From: Monarcha castaneiventris obscurior
Taxonomy: Eukaryota; Chordata; Aves; Passeriformes; Monarchidae
Length of the DNA: 64,000 nt
NCBI GenBank assembly: GCA_026261815.1
Contig: JAMPIT010000890.1
Span: 6,168,001-6,232,000, forward strand
Direction of reading: 5' to 3'
The first letter of the stretch is position 1, and each line of letters begins with the position of its first letter. Below, piece by piece: positions 1 through 13,978 of this stretch. The notes below the pieces were generated by a model. The model searched no databases, was not told the DNA's origin, and saw only the letters and a program-made list of their open reading frames with translations. A program made the translations under genes and the position numbers.

Positions 1-3000
1 GCTGAAAGCTGAACTTATCAGCCTGCCTTCCATCTCAGAATTCCAAAGTGTCCTCAGCATCCCCTTGTAACTGCACTGCAGAAGAGCTGAGCTGTGGGCT
101 ATCAATACCATTCTGGGTGCTCCTTTGCTCTGGTTCTGTATTGATGTATGGCACTAGAGAATAATTAATTGAATATTTTATTTAACAAAGATTAAAATAA
201 ATTAGTAAGCAATGCACTGCCTGGCCTGGACACCCAGTAAGTACTAGCAGTCTTCATTATCCCCCGAGAAATCATTGACTATTTTATGCCATGCAGTGAT
301 GTATTATTCATAGACAATCTCGACGGTTACATTATTGCAGATTCTCAATGTAGCAAGAATGTATGTATAGACATGAAATCCTTAGGAAGAGAAGGACAGG
401 TGATCTTCCATAAAAATGAGAATGTACAGTTCATACACACAGAGGACTACGGGTTTCCGTGGAATCAGGAAAGCGCCTTTTAATCCTGGTGGTGAGCCTT
501 ATTCTTGAAGCATGCCTGCTACTACACATTATAATGCACCAATCCCTCTCAACTTCTTAATGATAAACTTTAAATATCAGCCTCAGCTGTTGTTCTCTGC
601 CTGAAGCTGGGTATTTTCAGTCCCGTTGCTAGCAATGCACCTGTATTTATTGCATGGATGAATGTCCACATTCCCAGCCAATTTATTCACCAGTAAGAGT
701 TTGTACCTGGAGAAACTCATCTGCATAGCTTGAAGTCTCATCTTCTGCAGTGACAGGACACAGCACACAGAATTGTGTACCCCACACCATCATCTAAGGA
801 GAAGGACTCAATTTCATGGTGTCTCTTTGGCAATGTAAAATAACAGCAGTTCAGAGATATTTGTTCATCCTCCTCCTGGTGTAAAGATCCATAACTTTTC
901 TGGCATCTGGAATTCACCTATTATCATTTCAGACTGTCATCAACCATAACTCTGCCTTTCCCATTCCTTGAGTTTCAAGTTTCCCAGCCTGAATGCTCCA
1001 TCCAAGGCAACTTCTTGTCTTGCCACAGGAGGTTTTTGTCAGGAGTGTGCTTCTTTCTAATCCATGGTTCTGCAGGCATTGTGAAATCGAGGAATGAGCC
1101 TTTGTTCCAGTGGTCGCAGATGGCACTGCTACTTTATGCTTCCACCCTGCAGCACCACCCAGCTGGCTTGGGCCCTGCTACAAGGGATGAACTGAGCTCT
1201 GCCTTGCCCACTGCTGCTGCATGGGCTTAGAACAGGTTCTTGTCTGCCTTTGGGGACCTTGGTGCTGTGACTGCAGTGTAGGGATGCTCTAGAGCTACTG
1301 CCATGCCCACTAGCAGACCATAATCTGTCTAAAGGCAGTGGATCTTGGATTTCACATCAACAGTAGAGGTCTAAAACTGTCATTGTATCCTGCACAGTGT
1401 GTCCAAACTGTTCTTGTGGCATGGGCTCATAAACAGAGACCTCACGGTACTTGCACTGAGTGCAGTGTAAAAGCATATTGTGTTAATCCTTTTCTTTTTA
1501 CTCCATGTCTTATGATTGTCCTTGAAACCTTGCAGACAGTGTTGTTATCTAACTGAGATATATTGCTGCGAGAGCTTGCTACACTGGGGCTCTTCAGAAA
1601 GCTTTTACCATTTCATAATTTAAATGTATGTTTGTCCCTCTTTAATTGAAAAGTTGCTAGCAGTGAAAGGTTTGTGTGTCTGAATTGTTCGGAGGCTGCT
1701 TTGACACTTTTGGTTGCCGAGGAAACTGTTTTAGTGTAGAATTGTATTCCAGTGACTTCAAAGTCTCTGTTCTATTGTGGTTTGTGCATTCCTTGGGATG
1801 GGAACTCTTTCTGTGGGAAACTGTTTCAAAGTAGTTTAGTCCCATTTGGGTTTGGCATATCTAAAAAGTGCTGATGGGACTTCAAAGTTCAGCTGGCACT
1901 GAAATTTCTAAGTCAGTTCTATGTTCCATATGGATCCAGGGCTGGACCTGACATCAGAGCTGCTGAGTTGTGACTTTGGAATACATGCACCAGTGTGTTA
2001 CCCTGTATCCTGACTCATATCCTCAACTCCTTGTATTACTCCTTGGCCTGTTCATACAATTGGAGTATGCACCTGTGGTGTCATGGTTTACTGAGTGGTG
2101 GTTATGTGATTATACTGGAGAATCTTCACGTTAAAGCCCCTATGAAGATGGGAAAACTTTGCTTTGTACAGTTACTGATGAAATATTACACGAAGAGGGC
2201 AAAGGTGGCGATGGGTCTCTCCTCATCCATCTCATGCTCAAGGTGCTGGAAAAGAGAACTAATCCATCTCTTAGAATCCCATGTTGAGTCTAGGATGACT
2301 CTTCACTCCCCTTTCAGACCACTATGTTGTTCCCAAAGATGGGTGACATTGGTGCATAGGATCTTCTATCCTTAATTTAGAGCTGAGCCATCAAAATGTA
2401 GAGTAAGGATTTGCTGAAGTCCTTGGAAATATTAGCTTGACTGATTAAATCATGGGATTTCTAGGAATGCAGCCTCTGTCTTGGCTGCTAATCTCATTGT
2501 TCCTGAGGCTGGGAATGAATGACCCAAATTGCCTGGGCTCCACTGGCAGCAGGGCCCCTCTTCTCACAAACTGCCAGAACTGCAGAGCAAATAGATGCTG
2601 TGGTATAACCTCAGGGGCAGGAGGACACAATTAAGCCCAGTTCTGCAGGGGAGGCATTTCCTTTGCAGAGGCAAGTATCAGAAGGTGGAGTGGTAGACAT
2701 TTCTTGCCCCCATTGCAGCATTTAACAGACTATATGGAGTGGTGTAGGAAGCCCATCGTACTCCAGGCACTGGGCTGAGGAAACAGGAGGGGAAAAACTC
2801 TTCTATCTCAGCAGCTCAGACATCTGATCGCCAGAAGCAGCTTCAGATCATGCAAGTCACAAAAGTGCCTTTCACCAAGAGTTCTCTCCCATGTCAGGAA
2901 AAGACAAGGCTTATCTACCGTAGTGGTTGTGGGGAAAATAGCTTTAAAAAAAAAGTGTATTTTCTCCTGGAGGCACATCCTTATATACCTTTTATGTGGA

Positions 3001-4546
3001 GCATGAATGCGTTAGCACAGAGGAAGAGCTCACTTCAATAGCAGGTTCTGCTGCGCAGCAAAAGGCCACAGCTGCATGGACGTGAGCCTCCAGCCTAGAA
3101 GGGGAATTGCACATCAGCTTTGGTGGCTAATAAAGGCATGACCTTCTTGCTTAATGAAAGAAAAATTTCCCAGGAGATGCAGCTCCCTGCTGGCTGTTTT
3201 ACGTTTTCCCAGTCACAGGCCACAGTGCAGTCCCTCCTTTACAATCAGCAGTGCTTGTGTTGTCACCCGAGCACCAGCAGTGGGAGGGAGAAGGTCTGGC
3301 TGGATGTGAAGCTCTGGGTGAATGATCAGGAAATATTTTTCAGGCAAAAAGGTCATTAAAAAAGTCTTTTATTGCAAAGGAAGCATAGGACATGAGGAAG
3401 CTTAGCAAAGAGAATTTTTGAAGGTGGCCAGGAGGAGATGTGGGTGATGAGCCCTGTGTGGCTGAATGCTTTAAATGTCCTGGAGTTTATGCCATCAGGA
3501 GCAAGGCAAGGAGGTTTCAGGACACCTGGGCCATTTTTTCAGTCTTGGTAAAATATAATAATTATTACTTTGAATGAGTTTTGAAGGTTCAAGGTGAAGC
3601 AAGGAACTGGACCATAGCATTGGGTTGTTTGGAGAAACCTTTGCGAAACTGATATATTCATTTTGACTTCATCATAACCCATATAGTTCCTGAAAGTGAA
3701 TTGATTTCTGGGCTGCTATTTTGGAAGCAGTGGGGGAGAAAAAACTTGACTAATGTCAAAACATCCCATTTTGAATCTGCAAAGACTCCATTTGCGTGGA
3801 GGTATTTTTGTTTGGTTGTTTTTTGTTGGGTTTTTTTTTTTCTGTTTTTTTTAATGGCATCATCGTTATAATGCAACGTATAAATGCAATCTAATTTATT
3901 TCATAGCACAATGTTAGATCAGTCCAAAGCAATTATTTTTCTCCTAAAATGTCATGTTTAATTTTGCCTCTTAATGAATTTAAAATTGGAAATCTCAAAG
4001 CTGTTGATGAAAACCAAATGTTCATCATTTTTTTGGACAGTTCTGCTCAGGTGCTCTACATTTGGCTCTGGTAGAGTCCCTAGATAGCACAGACTGCAGT
4101 GTCTTCCTCCTATCCTGAATTTTTGCTGGTTGGGGTGAAATCCCTTCAGAAAAGAAGGGCTTTTTCCGATGTAAACTGTGAAGTGGAAAGGAGTAGTAAT
4201 TGTCATCAAGTTTTCCAGGGTCTACTACAGTACTAATGCAGGCCACGTATCTTGTAACAGGCATTAACAACAACTGTATGTATAATAAGTTTGACACATT
4301 TGAGTTCTAACAACCTTAAACTCCAGGGATTCAAGCCAACTTCATTAAAACGGTGGAAGAAAATGTTAGCAAGTCATTTTAAATGGTGTTGGCATATATA
4401 CACCTTTTGACTTGAATCACTTACTGTTGTCCCAGTAATTCAGTCTGGGTTTTCTGGCACATTGTGTGAATGTAAGGAAGAAGTGTAGAGTTCCCTTAGA
4501 CTCCCACTGATGCTTTGGCTGTTATTTTTGCAGTGCTTGCTCCCTC

Positions 4547-4612
4547 TGTGTTTGTGTGTGGGTGTGTGTATTTATTTGTGTATATATTTATTTATTTCTA
4601 TTTTTTTATATA
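4547..4612 (+). repeat. Imperfect TG/TTTA microsatellite
   Basis: TG dinucleotides pass into TATTTATT and TTTATTTATTTC-type units and a T run. It is imperfect and about 65 bp long. Confidence 0.8.
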
Positions 4613-6916
4613 TGGGGAAAATCTTGTATTTTTCATATGCAAAGTATTATGGAGCATAAGCCCAATTTTTAATGCTTAAGTCTTTTAGGTGTTTTACATC
4701 TTGGTTGCTAAGGTAGGTAGTAGGGCTTAAATAATTGCACTGTCTGGACATGTATATTCATCTGCCTAACAGTTTTTGAAGCTGGTGGCCAATTTCAATT
4801 ATATTTTGAAGAGAAGCAGAGGTGTCAGAGGGAATGCACTCCTACAAGTTTTTAAGGATTAGTGGCTCATAGAGGAGCCACAGTCAAGGAAAGCCTACCC
4901 TTTGTTAGGCAGCAGGAGAGCATGCAGAAGAAACACTTGTGAACCTGATTTACTAGTTCCTATGGCTCATTCAAATTATTTGTTTAAACCTGAAATACAC
5001 CTAATTTATACAGAGAACAGTGTGTCTACACATATTTGTCTGTTATACACACGCATAATGTTCAGTGAAATCCTTCCAGAAATTAATTGTGCTCCTCCTT
5101 GCTAAAAGCAGAACCTCAGCTCCATCTGGTGGCTGTGTGATTCGTAAGACAAAACTGCTGAAATTTGTCTTGGCTGTGATTTTGCATTTTGTCTAGTGAG
5201 AAAACATAAGCTTAGAACCAGGCACAAAGATAAGTGTTAGATCCCTCGAGATAAATTTTATCTATAACAGAGAAGACCCTTATCTTTCGTTCCTTTTTTT
5301 GAGGGGGGTTGTTTTTCTGAACTTAATGCCTTTAGAGATCAGGGGGGCTTTTTCTTCAAGCATGAGCTAAAAAATTATTCAAGAAAAAAGGACAAATTTC
5401 CCTCTACCTCACCTTCATCTCTTGAGAGCAGAAGGTAAAGCTTTATGAGGAAGGTCAAATATTATATCTGAGTTGCAATGTCTTCCTGATTTATAACTCT
5501 TGTCATGTGACCCCTGGAACAAAGCTTCAAGCCACTTCTAAAACCAGAAATACTCATGGACTGGTATAGCTAATTCTTTACTAATAACATAATTGGATAA
5601 AATGCAAATGCTAAGAGTGGGTATTTTCTTCCTTCATTGCTTTTTCTCTCTTTATATTAGGGGCATATATTAGGCATAGATTTTCTGTTTTGTAGCTGAT
5701 TTGTAGTAAGAAATTATTTTTAATCTAAGTGTGATAACAAAAAGAATTCTGAAATGAATTTTTCATCAAAAATTATTTTTAAATCTGGCAGAGTTTTTCT
5801 TTTGATTTTGGACACATGTTTTTAAAAGAAAAAAATTATGGCAATGCTAAAAATGAAAAAAAAAGTTCTGTTCAAACAGTAGGCATGGCTTCACATTTTC
5901 AGTAAAATAAGTGATGTAAATGGATGAAACATCTTTTTGATGAAAAATAAAATGGCTTGTGGCAGTGAGCTGTGCTGTCTCTGATTTTGCTCAAACATGA
6001 GGGCCTGGAAGTAGGGCAGTGAGAATTGGTGTAGGCACACATAAGGTCAGCTGAAAATTATCTCCTTTGCTCTTTTTCCACTGTGAATTGATACAACAGC
6101 ACTACCGAAAGTCTGTAATTTAAATACATTCTAAATTGAAAAATTTTGTTTTAAAAATGTTAAAATTAAACAACTTGATTTCCCTCTGCCTCCCACTGTC
6201 TTCTGAACCTGACTGGAACTCAATGACTGTTTGGATAGGTTCAGAAACATGTCTTTGATGAATTTTAGTTATGTGGCTGATATATAATTCTTCACCCCCT
6301 TTTGGCAATTAGCAGAATTGGTGGATCATCATTCAGATTTCAGTGCTTGTTTTGTGTACAGCATGAGGCTATGAAAGGGGAAAAACCTTACACTTAAGGT
6401 GCTGAGGAGGAGGAAGAGATTGTGAACTAATCTGATGAGAGGAAAGCCAAATCCAACTTCTTCAGCAGATACTTGCTGAGAGAAGAAGTGAAGCCCAAAA
6501 CTATGGTATGGAAACAGTATTCCAAGACTGGCAGTCATTATTCCTTGTACTGCCTTAATCCTTTGGCACAGCCTGTCACTACTTTGTAGCAACATCCCCA
6601 ATGCTCTTAGTGCTACAAGCAAACCTGAACCTCCACAGAGGAGGAATGGAGAAGTGTAGGTCAAGGCATTGTGAAGCACAGGAAATAGAGCCAGGTAGAA
6701 CAAAGTTATGAGTCAAGAGTCAGAGTAAAACCAGGACATCTTGCAGGCAATTTTAATCCTTAAGATATTCAAGTTTGCTACAGAGGTGCCTTCACTGAAG
6801 TTTATGGTCCCCATGTGCTCCTGGCTTATGTCGCACTTACCCATCACTAGGCATTTGGCAGTGGAGCAGTTGCATATTCTCTCCTTTTTATACATTGCAC
6901 TTTCCTGTGTGTGGGG

Positions 6917-6949
6917 AAGAGTTTTATATAGCCACAAAGAGTTTTATAT
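6917..6949. repeat. 13-bp direct repeat with 20-bp period
   Basis: AAGAGTTTTATAT occurs at 6917-6929 and again at 6937-6949. Confidence 0.8.
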
Positions 6950-8330
6950 GCCTTGGTGACATTTAATCTACGTACTCTCCTCTACTTCTCCGTGTTCCTA
7001 ATGAACAAGCTGTAGGCTGCATATTTTGCATACATTAATGCTTTGTCACTTCGAACTGGAGGCAGAAGACTGTTCCAGGCAGAAATACCATCTTGTTCCT
7101 GTCACAAGTCTTAATACAGGAGAATATAAAAAAACACAGCATTTGGAATCTTTTAACCAGTTTGAGGAAGCACAGGGTGTTTTCCTGTCTCATCTGTTTA
7201 TAATAATGCTTAAGATCTTAAATGAGAGCTGTTTCTTCCATGTGGGAAGCACAGAGCTCATTAATAATGAAAGGCAGCCTTTTCCTAAGCTGTGTACACT
7301 CATGATAGACAGTGGCCAGGAAACGTTTGTCCCTCTCACCAGTAACTGGTGTAGAAATCACCAGACATGACCAAGGTTACACAGTGTGGTTGTGTCAGAA
7401 GGGAGATTTCATCTCTACTGCCAAAAATAACGTACACATATACACAAAATGTAATAAATTGCTTAAGAGTGAGGCTAACTAAAACAAATGTGTACTCTAC
7501 TGCTAGGCAGTTGTAAATGGTGTGCTCCAGAAAAGGGAGTTGTGCAAAATGGTTAAGCAGGGCCCATGTGACAAAACTATTCCCTCATTTCTACCACTTC
7601 CGCCTTTACATGGATGCCGAACGCATGTTTGAAGGATGGCATCTGCAAGACAATATTTTCCCAAGAACAAACAAACAAACAGTCTTGTTGTTGGGGAGCA
7701 AACCTGTTCAGTGTTTTCTATTCCACTCATGAAAGGGAGGTGAACTTTTCTGGCATTTATAAAAAGAAACAAGCCCAGAGGACACAAGAGAGCAATCATA
7801 CTCGCACGTGTTGGTGCATTCAGGTGCAGTGGGGGATTGTGGTATCAGAAGGCCAGATATCGATCTGGGGAGCAGAGGCTTCTCAGGACAGGCTGGAAGG
7901 ATCCACAAAAAAAAAGCATCACAGCCCGTGGGGATCCCTTGGCTTTCTCCCACTTCTGAGCAACCCCACTTCCTCTTTATAGCATAAGGTGCAATCCCTC
8001 CATGTGTTTGTGTGCCCATTTTAAATGTGGCATTAAGGAACAAGGCTCTCTGTGTACAGAGGTGGGATTTGTTGAAGGAGCATCCCATGCTGCCTTAAAA
8101 AGGACACTGACTTACAAGTTCACCATCACACATCCCCACAGAGACCCTGAAATGCCAGATCTTTAAGGATACAGTAGATCTAAAATATTTGTTTTAGAAG
8201 GAAAGTGCTCTTGCCCTACTGATCTGTAAGGAGCATGGGACAGATGATGACTGGTAGATAAACACACAGCATACACTTCTCACATCCCCTTAGCAAATAT
8301 CAAACCCTTTTTAGTGGTAGAGAAGCCTTT

Positions 8331-8419
8331 TGTGGGGTTTGGTTTGGGTTTTGGGTTTGGATTTTGTTTGGGGTTTGTTTGGTTTATTGGAGGAGAGGGA
8401 GGTTCTTTTTTTTTTTTTT
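8331..8419 (+). repeat. GGTTT-rich tract followed by poly-T
   Basis: About 60 bp are made almost only of G runs (2-4) and T runs, including GGGG, GGG, GGG and GGGG with loops of 8, 4 and 14 bases. A purine-rich GGAGGAGAGGGAGG spacer and 14 T (8406-8419) follow. The tract is low complexity and telomere-like in composition without a fixed unit. Confidence 0.8.
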
Positions 8420-9406
8420 GTGCAAGCAGAAAAATGGGCAACAAAAAGCTAGATTTGTGTGTTCATAGCAGCACTGCACGTCTGTAGTATCACCACCTTT
8501 TCTGTGGAGATCGCAGAGTTTTGAAGCACTCCCTTACAGCAATTCACTAATAGTTATTAGCTAGAGATCTGTGGCAGCAGAGGAAGTATTCACTTTCTTG
8601 TGTAGTAGTTAGCTAAAGCCTCACCTTTTGATCTTAGTTTGAACAAAAAGGATAAAATCAATCATAAAATTAATATATATTCCCAATTCAAAGTGTGTTT
8701 CCTAATCAGCAACTTTTACTGCACTGCAGTAACAGCTTTCAACACACTTGATTCGATTTTGACACACTGCAGTTTGCTCTGTGAAGTTCTAATGATTGTA
8801 CGTGAGGTAACATTGATTTTAGGCTTATTTTTCTCCTTTGCTGTTTTTCTTAGTCACCTGCCATGGCATCTGAAGCTACACATATAAAATGAAGCGTTGT
8901 TCAATCACGCCACAGTGGTGGCACTGCCACTGCCCCTGAGCTTCTCTCCTTTGATGTTGAGACCCTGCAGAGCCCAGGCTCCTGGCTTAAGCATCAGAAG
9001 AAGCTGCTTAATGCAGGCTATCTGAATAGCCTTTTGCTGCCCCTTGTCATCTCTTGTAAGGCTTTCTTAAAGTCACATGCTTACTTAGCAGTGGCATTTT
9101 TAGAGGAATCTATAGCTTGGACTCAGTGGATTTCAGATGGGGAGTGTCTCTGAATACCTCAACTTAAATATGTTGTAGTTTTATGTAGATATAGAGGAAG
9201 AAGAGTGGTTGTGTGGTACTTTGGGCATGTGTGTCTCACTGGTTGTCTGCTCTGTGAAGCTGTTTGCACTGCACCAGGTCTGAGCAAGAAATATGACAGT
9301 GGGTGTAAAGAAAACATCGGGAGCTCTCATTAGGGCTGGCTGACCTTTCCATCTGAGCTGTGGGTCTGCAGCACGTTCCATCAGAAGCAAATGTCCAAGG
9401 AACTGT

Positions 9407-9432
9407 TTAAAATAAGTGGTCACTTATTTTAA
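9407..9432. repeat. Perfect 12-bp inverted repeat with 2-bp spacer
   Basis: The arm TTAAAATAAGTG (9407-9418) is followed by GT and then its exact reverse complement (9421-9432). It can form a hairpin or cruciform, or be a dyad site for a dimeric protein. No gene adjoins it. Confidence 0.9.
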
Positions 9433-12400
9433 GTGACAGCAGTATCAGCAGCAGTATCCCTCTGCTGCGTAGGGAGCCTCACACACACACTTCCCAGTCC
9501 ATAAGAAAGTCATTTTTTAGGATCACAGAAATACCAATAGTGGCAGAAGGCAGAACGTTTTTCACAATGGTGAAAAATTCATATGCTTTTCCTACCATTA
9601 ATTTAATCAAAATATTAGACACACCAAGTTGATGATTTGACTTTGGCCTCTGAAAATTTTAGAATGACCCTAAGGAAAGCTTTGGCAAGAGAAGATAGAC
9701 CAAACAATCAAATTGATCTAAACTGAGCTTTTGAATTGCATTTATTCCTACTGTGTTTGTTGAAAAGCTGAATTTTTACTGTCCTACCCTGGAACAGGTT
9801 GTAATTTTTGGCATCAGTATCTGTGTTATCATCAGTGTCTGATCACTTTGTCTGTGTGTGGCAGCCCCATTCCTCTTCTGGTGGTCTATCACAAACACTG
9901 CTCTGCTCAGAGATGTTGGGGAGGGGAGGGCTTGGTGCCCAGTTGTAACAGCAGAGACCCCCCCTCAAGGAGCTTCTGATTAATATCACAAGGCAAAGTG
10001 CTGTTTAATTTAAGGAAAGATAATACCCAGAGGTGATATATTCAGTCACAGCTTAATTGAAATCAAAGAGCAAGCAAAAAGGTGAGGGAGACAGCAGACA
10101 AAAGGTTAAGCAGAGCACCTTGTATCAAATGTTCAGCTGAGGATTAGCTGTTGATTGTGGAGCATAAGCCAAAAATCAAGTTTTATTGTGTGCCCTACAG
10201 AGATTTCTGTGTTCAAAATGAAATCAGAAAAACAGCCACTTGTTTATCTCCATATGTTATTGCAGCATGTGTGACAAGAAAATAAAGAAGTAATGAAATA
10301 TTATTAGTGCTTTCTTTTTATTGATTACTGTGTTTCTTTAGCTGCAGGAAATACTGGTGAAAATTTATGGCTCCAACCTTTAGTTTAAAAATTAGTGTAA
10401 TTGTTAAGCTGTGGAATTATGAACAGCTGCTTGTCGAACAGTAGCAAGAAGACAACCTTTACAAAAACCACCTAATATTCTGCCTCCATCAGGAAACTTT
10501 CACGCAATAACAAGAGCCGATCAGTAAGAGTAATAATCTGCTTTTAAAGGGGAATGTAGATGACAGTAAACAAACACAACTGTTGAAACCAGCAGTGCAA
10601 GGCACATAATGAGGGTGTTTCAAAGAGATTTGCAGTAAATACAGCTTTTTTTTTTTAATAACAGGATGTTTACTAGCTCCTCTGACTTTTTACTCCTGAG
10701 TCCATCACAGTAATTCCAGTGGCTTAGATGGCACAGTAATCAAGTCAAGCCTGATGAGAGTTAGATTTCTATTTTAAATCATACCCACTTCATCCTCCTA
10801 GTTGACTTTTGCTCGACAATGTTTCCTCTACAGAATGCTGTGCTCTTCTTCGAGAAAAGTTAAATAGTGGGGGCAGTGGCTTTACAAATAAGCTGTTGGT
10901 TTATATCAGCCTTTGTGGATGACACTTCATCTGTCCATAAATTTTTAAGCTGCCATGACAGTGCTGTTGCATCTTTACGGGAGTGGTGCCTCACTTTACC
11001 CCATCCAAACTGTCTTCCCTTTGCATGAGTTCCATCTGCCCAGACTCAGAAGAAACCATTCAAGAGAAATTACTTTTAAACTTTGTTTCTGGTTTATTGT
11101 AAGATATCTCTGTTCCTAAGGCATCTTTCATCTGATGATGAGCATCAAAACATTTTGTAAGCCTTGATTCTTTAGCTTTCTTTGTAGTCCCAGAATTAAA
11201 AAGACAAGTGATGTATGGCTAAAACTGTGAGAGGAAGCTGATGTGGAGACAAGAATACATGAGTTGAGTCCTTCACATGCAGTTGAGACCTCCCTCTCTT
11301 TCACCTTCATCTTATTTTGTTTGTAAAGCTCTGGAGGAACTAAAGAACTGGGCACTGAACAGAGAATGAAGAAAACCTTGCTGAGCTAGAAAATGGAGGT
11401 GTAGATGGAGAACCAAAGTGTTGCATCTGAGGTCACAACCATCTTACAAGAGACCAAGGGCTTGGAATGCTCTGTCATGGCCAGCAGATGCATTGGATGA
11501 GCAGCACCACAGCCAGGGTGTGTGGTCCTTCAAAGTCCTCCGTGGAGCTGAGAACTGGGAAATCCAACAGCACACAGGAGGAGGGAATCTGGCAAGGCAA
11601 GCCAGCCAGGAAGGGAAAATCAAGTGAACATCCATCAAAAGGGACGTGGCCAACAAAGCAGTTCAATTCTGGCCATTACGTGTTTCTACTGGTACAGTTG
11701 TGCTGAAAAACAGTTATTCAGTGTTAGCTATAAGCCCTCTGAGATGTTTGCATGTGTTTTATATTTCACACTAAGAAATGGTCAAAAGAATATCATTGGA
11801 GCCTTTCACTGTAGAAAAATTGAATGAGTGCCCCATCTTTGCAAGACTGAATGGGCAGATATGACCATAGGTGTAACAAATACCATCCAGTGAATCACCT
11901 CCTATGCCTGATTTTCAGATCTCTTTTGTACCCCCTCCAGGGATAATTGTTTAAAGAGCCCTGTACTCAAAGGGACCAGAATTCTGAGTGGCTCAGCGCT
12001 CTGGGAACAACCTATTCCCCTAGCATCATGAAGAGATATGCACACCCACTACAACATATGTCTCAGTCTTCAGTAACAACTGTCACTCCTTAAAGATGAT
12101 GTTGAAATGGAAAAGGATATGCAGCTTGGGAAAATAATGGCTGAATTTGTTTAACATACTTTACAACAATGGTTATGTCACATAATTTTAAGTGAATCTT
12201 GTTCGTTAAAGGCTGAGCCTCTGCATTCAGTGCTGTAGAAGCCTGAAGGAATCACAAAGAATTTGTCTAATTGGCATCATGGATGAAGGCTGCTGAAGCA
12301 TTGGGAACGACCAGATCTTCCGCACCAGTAATGATCTTATTGCCATAGTTACAGTTGTCTGACTCTTCCGCTCCCTGCAAGCTGACAAACCGCATTAAGA

Positions 12401-13958
12401 ATATTTGCAAAACCTTGAAAGTCTCACCTAGGATACAAGCAGTTGAACAGCTGCTTTAAAACCCACTTCTGCCTATAAAACCCAATCCTGCTTCAGCTGT
12501 GGGGGAAGCCCTCATTGTCTGTAAAACCAAAACATCTGCTTGCTCCTAATCCCAGGCACTTGCAACCCAGGGACTCCTTCAGCTTTGCGGATGCTGAGCA
12601 GGCTAAGTCCTATGGAGGGCTATGAGGTAAAGTAGAAGTTTCTTATATGCCTTTCTTCCTAAGGAAGAGAATAAGTATAATTCTTGAAAACCTGTTCAGA
12701 TCAGGAGCCTGGGTTAGGACAGGGGCACTGAGAGTGAGTTGGTGTTGATTTGTCCTGGCAAGGCTGATATGTCTCTTCTTTCCATGAGGTGAGAATGTTG
12801 ATTCCAGCCACCCGTGAAATCTGAGACATCTTTCATTCCCCATCAGGAAGCTGTGCTCTACCTGAACAGGGTAGGTGTACAAAACCTTGGGCTGTGAGTA
12901 AGAGTCAGAGCAAGGGCACTTATCACTCTTGACTAAAGAGCCTCAACTCTTGTTCTGTGAATAAAAGGCTCCAAGGAACATGGTTACTAATCCACTATGG
13001 CATTTTTAATGTCAAGTTGTTTTCCAACCCTTACAATTTGTGTCCTTCTTTTTCCCTCTACATCTGCCTCTGAGCAAGCAATAGTAACTTTTTCCATTTT
13101 CAGCCCCTCTTGTCTCAGACTGGGTGGTAAACAGGGTGGCCTGACTTAGTCAGGTGCCTCACAGGTATTAAGATGACTTTTCCTTTCCAAAGCACTTTGT
13201 CTCAGTTTCCTGGCTTGTAAGGATCTGTGTGGTGATTTGGGTAGTTTCAGCATACTCTGTAATCCGCTGTCTTTTTCCATGGAAAATGCAAGGATGTCAT
13301 TGTCAGGCATGCACAGGAGCTAGACTGCCAGGCATTCTTGCATGTATCTTCTCCTTATTTTGTAAGCTGACTTGATAGAATGGTTCTCATACAAACAGAC
13401 TTCCAAGGCATCACTTAGTACAATTAATGGGATGGGCAAAGGGTCTTTTTATCAAGCACATTTTCTTTGTGCTCATCTGCCATCTCCTTTTGCTGACTTA
13501 TTTAAGGTGAGTCTGAAATGTTTTCAAGGTTTCAGGAGAAGCATCTGTTTGAATCTTTTATTTGAGGTCAGGAGAGCAGAAGCAGCAAGCAAACTTGAAA
13601 ATCTGGAAAGGAGGAAAAAATGTCCGTGGGTCTCAGACAAGCCTTGTTGCAAAGAGGCACAGGTTTGGTGAGAGGCAGGGCATGTCTTTTTCTGACAGTT
13701 TGCTGTGACTTTCATGGATGGTGTCAGTGAGCCTCTCAGGCACTGAGTTTCCCCTCTGGACCATTCCAACGCAGGGCTCTGAGGCCACAGCAGCTTGCAG
13801 AGGGGGAATTTTTCAGTATCTCATGGGAAATGTAGTCCACTCAGAAGCCCTCACCTTGGAGGGAAGCTCTGGCACAGAAATACCCGTGGGGACCCACAAT
13901 GGTATTTCCAGTTAAGTGTCAGTGGCACTTGACAATTTTCAGTGTTCAACTTTCCATT

Positions 13959-13978
13959 AAAAAAAAAAAAAAAAAAAA
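13959..13978. repeat. Poly-A run (20)
   Basis: Uninterrupted run of 20 A on the plus strand. The upstream sequence does not resemble a processed retrocopy that I can name. Confidence 0.9.

Larger units (their letters stand above)
1..8330. other. Non-coding stretch, no gene recognised
   Basis: AT-rich intergenic DNA. It holds a T/G-rich tract (about 3803-3852), the microsatellite at 4547 and the direct repeat at 6917. Open frames here are under 130 codons, overlap one another on both strands, and lack splice context or family resemblance. Confidence 0.7.

Noticed and set aside
1995..2375. 126-codon open frame on the plus strand
   Set aside because: Residues are Cys, Trp and His rich with no pattern, and no splice or promoter context was found.
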